DNA of 64,000 nt. It comes from Pseudomonas taeanensis MS-3 (GTDB taxonomy: Bacteria; Pseudomonadota; Gammaproteobacteria; Pseudomonadales; Pseudomonadaceae). A model generated the notes under the pieces. The model searched no databases. It was not told the DNA's origin and saw only the letters and a list, made by a program, of their open reading frames with translations. The DNA is taken from positions 1,097,914 through 1,161,913 of the forward strand of contig NZ_AWSQ01000001.1 in NCBI RefSeq assembly GCF_000498575.2, read 5' to 3'. A program made the translations under genes and the position numbers. Shown in pieces: positions 58,901 through 64,000 of this stretch (positions are counted from its first letter, which is position 1; each line of letters opens with the position of its first letter).

Positions 58901-59553
58901 GGTTGCGCTGGCCATTCAGCGCCTACTCGCGCGAGTACCGGGTGCTGGCGGCGGCGCCGTTGGCGGCGTTGATGCTGGCCTGGTTCTGGCTGGCCAATAT
59001 CGCCAGTGACGGCGCCGCCGAGCCCTTGCCCTACCTGCCGTTGCTCAACCCGCTGGAGCTGGGCTTGCTGATCGCGCTGTTCGGCGTGTGCCAATGGCTG
59101 CGCAGCACCTTGCCTCAGCTGGGGTTGACCGAGGCCAAGCGGCAGTATCTGCCGCAGCTGGTCGTGGGTACTGCGCTGTTCGCCTTATTCACCGCGGCGG
59201 TGTTCCGCACGGCGCACCATTGGGGCGCGGTGCCCTATCGGCTGGACGCGCTGCTCGATTCGATGCTGGTGCAGGCCGGCTTATCACTCATCTGGACCCT
59301 GATCGCCCTGACGCTGATGATCTTCGGCCACCTGCGCCGCCGCCGCGAGTTGTGGTTGGTGGGGGCGGTGCTGATCGGGGTGGTGGTGGCCAAGCTATTC
59401 TTCGTCGAGCTGGATAACCGCGGTGGTTTGGAGCGCATCGTGTCGTTTATCGGGGTCGGCGTGCTGTTGTTGATCGTCGGCTATTTCGCGCCGCTGCCGC
59501 CCCGGCAGACGGTAGCTGAAGCAGAGCCAGAACCGGAGCGGGTCAAGGCATGA
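55933..59553 (+). CDS. DUF2339 polytopic membrane protein
   Basis: The 1206-residue protein has an N-terminal helix (MQWIFMLVGLLLGGLVGESI), a coiled coil (about 35-70), an acidic linker to about residue 170, and then more than 25 hydrophobic segments through to the C-terminus, ending in a charged tail. The segment LGGNPVLRIGVLLLFLGLAFLLRYA and FFVELDNRGGLERIVSFIGV mark DUF2339. No catalytic motif is visible; it could be a transporter or a membrane scaffold. Its stop overlaps the start of the DUF3999 gene (ATGA), so the two are translationally coupled and probably work together. Confidence 0.9.
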   Translation: MQWIFMLVGLLLGGLVGESISAAIVAGLLALSLGQALKLHALQQQSTALAAQLKDFAERFERRTAEIHERLLNVESGRPDAEPAAQREAAMAAEARQAEPPVAGPGEDEQPLDWALETELLAELDRQALGEALEPVASTAEADLPVAAAAAHHADRQPPAPRAPSPIKRAMDAAQAWLLGGNPVLRIGVLLLFLGLAFLLRYATEGMVVPVEVRYAGVASSAIALLGLGWWLRRRNPSYALMLQGAGIAVLYLTVFAAMRLHPLLAPGVAFALLVAVTLCSVILAVAQDALALAVAAALGAFAAPLLTSTGSGNHVALFSYFALLNAGIFAIAWFKAWRPLNLVGFVGTFGIGCAWGLRSYSAELLWSTEPFLLLFFLMYVAIGLLFARRKLLEAQQAPAGRAELLRWSARQGDYVDATVLFGPPLVGFGLQYAVVQHLAFAAAFSALALGLFYIGLARLLAGRTAGRALLLVETCLVLGVVFGTLAIPLGLDARWTSAAWAVEGAGLYWLGLRQQRLLARCFALLLQLGAALAYLAELRSGQEALLEGAPLGALLLGAALLFSFWRLRQAAEQATAWERRALPWLACSGLAFLYLIAPLCFAAEATAISWALAGLATLLLGLRLQSRSFLFSAFAVQLLGGAVFLLQLHGSSAATGGVFSAGWRGLLTATLIGLALIGGMLLAARDKQVSSDRRLMRGLSLVLLVGLVFINLAVLFVLPWQSASAVWGGSGLLIIWLSLQLQQRASFVFGVLLQVFGGLAFLLAAPLLLAQLDSEGLRPLAHAGFWTPAVLAIAALIGAWRVQRVAGGEQAAILPVLSLARLSQVLLVWGAGWWSLALVGEIFRFAAPESRAPLLLLAIAASVALSTLLAARLQWRALALLCTLLVPAAALTLLLAWHLAYHPAADFGWLGWGALFVVHLGSLRRLAALLPVGALSAAHVLGCWLILGVLALELRYLLYLMSEHYNAWRWLGWALLPSAYLLLMALPRRLRWPFSAYSREYRVLAAAPLAALMLAWFWLANIASDGAAEPLPYLPLLNPLELGLLIALFGVCQWLRSTLPQLGLTEAKRQYLPQLVVGTALFALFTAAVFRTAHHWGAVPYRLDALLDSMLVQAGLSLIWTLIALTLMIFGHLRRRRELWLVGAVLIGVVVAKLFFVELDNRGGLERIVSFIGVGVLLLIVGYFAPLPPRQTVAEAEPEPERVKA

Positions 59554-60917
59554 AGGTGTTCTCGAACAAGGCTGGCCCGCGTCTGGCGCTGTTGGCCATG
59601 CTCGCTCTGCTGGCGACGTCGCCAGTGTGCGCGCAGGCGCTGGACGACTATGCGACCCGGGTGCCGCTGACCCTGGTCGGCGAGGGTCCCTGGTATCGTC
59701 TGGAGGTGCCGATGGCGGTGCATCTCGCCGCGCGCTATGCCGACCTGCGTGACCTGCGGGTGTTCAACGCCGAAGGGCAGGCCCTGGCCTATGCCCTGAC
59801 TCGGGACGCCGCGCAGAGCCGCGAGACGCGCAGCGAGACCCCGGTCAACTGGTTTCCCTTGCGCGGTCCGGCGAGCGTCGAGCGAATGCCTGCCGTGCGG
59901 GTGCAGCGCAGCGCCACGGGCACCCTGGTCGAGCTGGCGGCGGAGGCGGCGCCGGGCGACCATGCCGAGCCGTTGCGCGGCTGGTTGCTGGATGCCAGCG
60001 CGATAGAGGGGCCGTTGCAGCAGTTGATCCTCGACTGGGACGTCGAGCGTGAAGGCTTTCAGCATTTCACTATCGAGGCCAGCGATGATCTGCAGCACTG
60101 GCGCAGTTGGGGCGGCGGACAGGTGGCCCGCCTGAGTTTTGCCGGCGAGCGCATCGACCTGCGCGATGTGGGTTTGCCGGGACAGCAGGCACGCTACTTG
60201 CGGCTGCTGTGGAGCGACCCGCAGCAGGCGCCGCTGCTGACTGCCGCGCGCCTGGTCAGCGGCCGCACTGTGCCGGCGCCGCTGGTCTGGTCGGCGCCTT
60301 TGACGCCGAGTCGGGTCGCGCCTGGCGAGTACCGCTGGGATCTACCCCTGGCCTTGCCGCTGCAGCGCCTGCGTGTCGAACTCAGCCAGAGCAATACCCT
60401 GGCGCCGGTGACGGTCTCGGGACGCAGCGACGGCAAGGTGCGCTGGCAACCCTTGGGTCGCGGGCTGCTCTACCGTCTGACCCAGGGTAGCGCGGAGGTG
60501 CTGCACGATGAACTCGAGCTGTATGGCGCTGCTGCGCAGCAGTTGCGCCTGCGGGTGGATGAACGCGGCGGAGGCCTGAGCAGTGAGGCGCCGCAGTTAC
60601 GCGTCGGCCTGCGGGCCACTCAGTTGGTATTCCTCGCTCGCGGCACGCCGCCCTACGTGCTGGCCACCGGCAACCCCGCCGGCAAGGCGGCCAGCTTGCC
60701 GCTGGATACACTGATTCCTGGCTACGACGATCAACGTCTGGCCACTTTGGGAATCGCGAGCGCAGGGCAAACCCTGCCTGCCGAGGCGGCAGGCGTCGAG
60801 CGGGCGCCTAGTGAGGACTGGAAGCGTTGGGGGTTGTGGGCGGTGTTGCTCGCAGGCGTCGGCCTGCTGGTGCTGATGGCGCTGAGCTTGCTGCGCGCCA
60901 GGCCTGACGCTAGCTGA
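59550..60917 (+). CDS. DUF3999 protein, periplasmic beta-rich with C-terminal anchor
   Basis: The 455-residue protein has a signal peptide (cut near VCAQA), an extended beta-rich periplasmic domain with several jelly-roll-like segments (GWLLDASAIEGPLQQLILDW, HFTIEASDDLQHWRSWGG) and a single C-terminal membrane helix (LWAVLLAGVGLLVLMALSLL). This matches DUF3999. The pair DUF2339-DUF3999 is recurrent in gammaproteobacteria and has no assigned function; a surface-polysaccharide role would fit the carbohydrate-binding look of the beta domains but is speculation. Confidence 0.88.
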   Translation: MKVFSNKAGPRLALLAMLALLATSPVCAQALDDYATRVPLTLVGEGPWYRLEVPMAVHLAARYADLRDLRVFNAEGQALAYALTRDAAQSRETRSETPVNWFPLRGPASVERMPAVRVQRSATGTLVELAAEAAPGDHAEPLRGWLLDASAIEGPLQQLILDWDVEREGFQHFTIEASDDLQHWRSWGGGQVARLSFAGERIDLRDVGLPGQQARYLRLLWSDPQQAPLLTAARLVSGRTVPAPLVWSAPLTPSRVAPGEYRWDLPLALPLQRLRVELSQSNTLAPVTVSGRSDGKVRWQPLGRGLLYRLTQGSAEVLHDELELYGAAAQQLRLRVDERGGGLSSEAPQLRVGLRATQLVFLARGTPPYVLATGNPAGKAASLPLDTLIPGYDDQRLATLGIASAGQTLPAEAAGVERAPSEDWKRWGLWAVLLAGVGLLVLMALSLLRARPDAS

Positions 60918-61045
60918 CTCCGAGGACGGACGGCGGGGGGGGCCTGGGGGTATCCGGCGGCTCGGTAGCGCCGGGTTATTTCGGGTTGTCCGCTCGGTTC
61001 TGTGGCTGTGGGTCGATCTTCAGGTGGTCAGCCGATGCCTGGGTT

Positions 61046-61726
61046 TCAGCGATGTTCAATGAGCAAATAGTTGAATCTCGCCGCACCTGCTTCGGTTTCA
61101 TTGCCGGTGTTATCCAGTGTGTAGACGCCCGCCTTGAAGTACATCGGGTACGCGGCCCAGGAGCTATCAAGCTTGTCCTGCCACTGCTTGATGGCGCCGC
61201 TGGGTTCGAGTAGGTGAACGACAAGGGTGCCGTTGGCGGCGAGGTTGATGCGGTAGGAGAAGTCCTGATTCAGTTGGACCTGCTCCGACAAGACGATTTT
61301 TCGCGAGGATGGCTGGGTTGGTGTGTTGCGGATGGCGAGCGTGACGTTGCCATAGCCGGTGCCCGGCAGGTACTGATAACCCAGCATCACCGGTGGCTGG
61401 CTGCCTTGCGTGCTGTGGATCTGGCCGAAGGCAATCAAGCCATTCGAGGGTACCTGAGTAATGCGCAACGTAGCCGTCAGGAAATTATTGGCCTGGCTGT
61501 ACGTCCAGTTGCGGTGCTGGCCACTGGCATAGGTTTCACGCAGCTCTGTGCGCGGGTAGGCCGAGCCAGAGGTGGTTGTGCCATTGACGGGCGCCCAGAA
61601 AAAGATGGCTCCATTTTTCGACTGGAAGTAATGGTCCTGGTAGCCGCCTGCCAATAAGGGGGTGTCAATCGTGGCTGCCGGGACGCCAACAGGAAGGGTC
61701 AGGTTCCAGGTGCTGAGATCGAGCAT
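61046..61726 (-). CDS. Polysaccharide lyase family 7, alginate lyase-like
   Basis: The 226-residue single-domain enzyme has the three PL7 active-site motifs: RTELRE (AYPRTELRETYASGQH), QIH (FGQIHSTQG) and YFKAGVY (YPMYFKAGVYTLD). The fold is a beta-jelly roll that cleaves alginate by beta-elimination. There is no signal peptide, so like PA1167 of P. aeruginosa it would stay in the cytoplasm or leave by a non-Sec route. No other alginate genes adjoin on this side, but an AlgG-like gene lies 480 bases upstream on the same strand. Confidence 0.94.
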   Translation of the reverse strand: MLDLSTWNLTLPVGVPAATIDTPLLAGGYQDHYFQSKNGAIFFWAPVNGTTTSGSAYPRTELRETYASGQHRNWTYSQANNFLTATLRITQVPSNGLIAFGQIHSTQGSQPPVMLGYQYLPGTGYGNVTLAIRNTPTQPSSRKIVLSEQVQLNQDFSYRINLAANGTLVVHLLEPSGAIKQWQDKLDSSWAAYPMYFKAGVYTLDNTGNETEAGAARFNYLLIEHR

Positions 61727-62068
61727 GGCTAGGCTTCCAGGTAGGGGCGGTATACCGAGGGGGCAGGTAGCCTGCCGGTGGGTGATGCGATGGCGCCGCG
61801 GCGTAATTTTGTCGCCAATATTATTACGATTTTTAGGTCGTGGTCGTCCTGAATCTATCGACTGTGGTTGCGGAAGATTTTCTGTCTAGCTCCGTGTACA
61901 GATTCAATTCCCGCTGTCCGCGCCAAGGCCCGAAGTCAGCTCTTGTGGGAACCGCGTCTGTCGAGCAGGAGTAGGGAGGGCGCAGGCGAGTGTTATCTCT
62001 CTGCTGCGTTGGCCTAGAGTCTGGATATCGCCAAGGGCGGGAGTGGGCAGGAAGAGTGACACGCCTGC
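61727..62068. other. Gene-free stretch upstream of the alginate lyase
   Basis: This interval should contain the PL7 promoter. Apart from an AT-rich patch at about 61807-61835 I see no named signal. A giant hairpin follows at 62069-62127. Confidence 0.35.
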
Positions 62069-62127
62069 CACCTGAGCCCCTGAGCCTGCCGCTATGGGGC
62101 TTAGCGGTAGGCTCAGGGGCTCAGGTG
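62069..62127. repeat. 26-bp-arm inverted repeat with 7-base loop
   Basis: The left arm (62069-62094, beginning CACCTGAGCCCCTGAGCC) pairs with the right arm (62102-62127) at 25 of 26 positions; the loop is TGGGGCT. Each arm itself contains a duplicated CTGAGCC-type unit. A GGGTTTTG follows on the plus strand but no gene ends there on that strand. Confidence 0.8.
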
Positions 62128-62205
62128 GGTTTTGAGGGGGCGACCTGTGTGGCGGATCCTGTTAAGGCAGGTAGGCGGTGAGCGATTTAGGCTTGGTCGG
62201 GTGGT

Positions 62206-63795
62206 TTACAGGCCCTGCTCAGGCGACGCTTTAGGCTTGCCAGGGCGCAAACTATGGGCTGACTGGTTAGCGCTCCCTGATGCTGTTTTTTTGACCTGAC
62301 AGTCCTTTTTGGCGGGAAAGCTCGCCTGACGCGCCGTGGCGGGACGTACTTGGATGATGCAGCCGCGCTTGTAGGTGGCGTCGAGCAACAGGCTCTGCAG
62401 CGCCAGGATATCCCCGCCGAGGATGCTCTGCGTCAGCGGCCCGAGCTGGTAGTCATTGTTGCCCAGCGTCAGCTGTTGTACGCCCTCGGTGCGAATCAGG
62501 ACCTGGCCGATATTGCCCAGGGTATTGCCGATCACCACTAGTTCGCTCGGTTGCTCGCCAGGGTTCAGCACGCTGATCCCGTAGTTGGCGCTGGCGTGGA
62601 TCTGGTTGCCGACGATATACGCCCGTTGCAGGTTGTCGGCATAGACGCCACTGGCGTCGCTGTTGCCGATCAGGTTGCCACTGACCAGCAGCGCGCTATC
62701 GGCAGTATCCGAGGCGACATTGCGCAGCAGGATGCCATTGCCCCTGGAGGCGCCGATCTGGTTGTCCGCGAGCACCAGGTTACCGCTTTGATCGTTGATT
62801 TCGATCCCGGCTTTTTCGGTCTGCAGCAGTGTGTTGTGCTCGACCACGCCGACACTCGAACCACGGATACGGATGCCACTCTGGTTGCGCACCTGCTGGA
62901 TACGGTTATGGCTGAGGTGCAGGCGCGCGTCCTGCAGATCGATGGCGTACTGCTGCAGGTTGGTGAAGGTGCTGTGTTCGATTCGGGCCTGGACGGCCTG
63001 CAGTTCGACGCTGGAGAGCGCGTCGATCCGACTGTCGCTGATCAGTACCCGTGCCGGCTCTTGCTGCAGCGGCTGGCCGCTACTGCGCGCGCTGCTCATG
63101 CCTCGGGACAGGTGTGCGTTGTAACCGAGCTTGCGCAGGGTCGAACCTCTGATTTCAGTGGTACTGCCGGCCCAGGCCATGATGAATGGGCGGAAGGGTC
63201 GGTCGGTGACCGTGGGGCTGTCATCGTTCCAGCTCTCCAGCGTGGCATTCACCAGGCTGAGCGTGCCCAGGTTGATCAGCGCAGTCCCGCTGGGGGTGAG
63301 CAGGTACAGGTGACTGTCCTTGACCAGCAAGGCGCCGTCGGCCGCGACCATCAGCGGATAACTGAGCAGGTAACCATCTTTGTAGCGCTTGAGAATGCGT
63401 GGGTCGGCGAGGCGCTGGTGCAGTTGCTCGAGGGTGATCTGGCCTTTGCCGATGACCACGGCTTGCGGGTGGCTCGACTGATAGCCGGCAATCGCCCGAA
63501 ACAGGCCATTGTTGACGAAGGGCTCGAACGGCCAACTGCCCGCTTGGGCGGAGAACATGGTTTGCAACGCGACAGTCGCGGTTGCAGAGGTGGTGCCTGT
63601 GCTCCAGTTTGGCAGGCTGCTGCGGGCCTGCTGGCGAATCCGCTCGGCTTGCACCTGCTGCTCGGCCTCGCCGCTCCAGTGCCAATCGGCGTCATTGACG
63701 GGCTGCGCGTAGCTGCTGGATATGGTTAGCAGGCTCAAGATCAAGCCCGCGGCACTGGCCGCCAGATGACGGAGGGTCTGGTGAGTCTGAGGCAT
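62206..63795 (-). CDS. AlgG-like right-handed beta-helix protein with altered active site
   Basis: The 529-residue protein has a signal peptide (cut near SYAQ), an AlgG-like N-terminal region (GNG-type strand GSTLRKLGYNAHLSRGMSSA) and a right-handed parallel beta-helix with carbohydrate-binding/sugar-hydrolase (CASH) repeats (NRIQQVRNQSGIRIRGSS, NQIGASRGNGILLRNVAS). The catalytic DPHD motif of alginate C5-epimerase AlgG aligns with DLQD here (QQYAIDLQDARLHLSHN), losing the catalytic His. So it probably does not epimerise mannuronate in the AlgG way; it may bind polysaccharide or act differently. The C-terminal tail is Lys/Ser-rich with a Cys pair. It starts directly after the stop of the partial gene upstream. 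Confidence 0.85.
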   Translation of the reverse strand: MPQTHQTLRHLAASAAGLILSLLTISSSYAQPVNDADWHWSGEAEQQVQAERIRQQARSSLPNWSTGTTSATATVALQTMFSAQAGSWPFEPFVNNGLFRAIAGYQSSHPQAVVIGKGQITLEQLHQRLADPRILKRYKDGYLLSYPLMVAADGALLVKDSHLYLLTPSGTALINLGTLSLVNATLESWNDDSPTVTDRPFRPFIMAWAGSTTEIRGSTLRKLGYNAHLSRGMSSARSSGQPLQQEPARVLISDSRIDALSSVELQAVQARIEHSTFTNLQQYAIDLQDARLHLSHNRIQQVRNQSGIRIRGSSVGVVEHNTLLQTEKAGIEINDQSGNLVLADNQIGASRGNGILLRNVASDTADSALLVSGNLIGNSDASGVYADNLQRAYIVGNQIHASANYGISVLNPGEQPSELVVIGNTLGNIGQVLIRTEGVQQLTLGNNDYQLGPLTQSILGGDILALQSLLLDATYKRGCIIQVRPATARQASFPAKKDCQVKKTASGSANQSAHSLRPGKPKASPEQGL

Positions 63796-64000
63796 CTACG
63801 GATTTTCCCTGGATGATTGGAAGTGGCTGTAGAGCGGTTTGAGATGGCCGCCAATCTGACCGTAGTTATCTACTTCGCCGTCTTGTACTGCGTAGAGCTT
63901 GCGCGCCCACACATGCTCGGGATAGCGGTTGAGGTAGGGGATCAGCCAGCTCATCTTGTGTGCACCGACCGCCTTCTGGGTCTTGCCCTGCAGTTCTTCC
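63796..64000 (-). CDS. Unidentified protein, C-terminal 67 residues (runs off the window)
   Basis: The reverse-strand reading enters from the right edge and ends at a TAG at 63796-63798, the base before the AlgG-like ATG. Visible residues include KTQKAVGAHKMSWLIPYLNR, YPEHVWARKLYAVQDGEVDN and YGQIGGHLKPLYSHF. I do not recognise the family. The zero-base spacing shows translational coupling with the AlgG-like gene, so a function in the same polysaccharide pathway is likely, as inference. Confidence 0.75.
   Translation of the reverse strand, partial: EELQGKTQKAVGAHKMSWLIPYLNRYPEHVWARKLYAVQDGEVDNYGQIGGHLKPLYSHFQSSRENP

Overview
The window is chromosomal DNA from a Pseudomonas (sensu lato, not obviously P. 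aeruginosa). Protein sequences are closest in character to Pseudomonas families: OprD porin, HbcR-type activator, DUF4124 proteins and NtrBC-GlnA. From memory, the long block from the histidine-type ABC transporter through mutY, hisBHAF, ctpA, gpmI, secB, ntrBC, glnA, thiI and typA follows the same order as the PA5117-PA5154 part of P. aeruginosa PAO1. Base composition is GC-rich throughout except around the chemoreceptor and the IS remnants.

Region by region. 1-3.9 kb: the 5' end of rmlB, an HxlR regulator divergent from a GST, a BenE transporter and a nitronate monooxygenase. 4.2-6.3 kb: an IS5-type transposase scrap and a single-Cache chemoreceptor. 6.9-14.8 kb: an apparent (R)-3-hydroxybutyrate (or similar hydroxy/oxo acid) uptake and oxidation island: dehydrogenase bdhA, OprD porin, a sigma-54 activator and a TRAP transporter dctPQM. 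Three sigma-54 promoters share an unusual TCGC -12 element, and copies of one inverted repeat (TGTCCA-N6-TGGACA) lie upstream of them; together they look like a self-contained regulon. 15.0-16.7 kb: an IS graveyard (IS3-family element inside an IS1182-family element), followed by tRNA-Thr. 17.2-21.4 kb: a methyltransferase and a polar amino-acid ABC transporter. 21.7-25.3 kb: a small ORF, a candidate sRNA, an NDH-2-like flavoprotein divergent from a MocR regulator, and an IS21 scrap. 25.6-31.4 kb: tRNA-Phe, yggX-mutY-asmA, a sterol-desaturase family enzyme, REP elements and a GNAT pseudogene. 31.5-34.7 kb: hisB-hisH-DUF2164-hisA-(repeat)-hisF. 34.9-37.4 kb: three tandem periplasmic binding-protein paralogues. 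37.4-43.8 kb: ctpA, envC-like, gpmI, rhodanese-like, grxC, secB, trmL. 43.8-50.3 kb: nitrogen control (ntrBC, glnA) with sigma-54 and NtrC signals, and a tandem DUF4124 pair. 50.3-55.7 kb: thiI, typA, DUF3422, a YkgJ-type Cys-cluster protein. 55.9-60.9 kb: a translationally coupled DUF2339/DUF3999 membrane module. 61-64 kb: a PL7 alginate lyase and an AlgG-like beta-helix protein whose catalytic DPHD motif reads DLQD, preceded by a partial unknown gene.

Most of the window is ordinary core genome. The observations I consider most worth following are the sigma-54 hydroxybutyrate regulon, the AlgG-like protein with the altered active site, the orphan plus-strand terminator that suggests a small RNA near 22.0 kb, and the ntrC-downstream intergenic region where P. 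aeruginosa carries the sRNA NrsZ. No CRISPR array, rRNA operon, prophage or defence system was seen.
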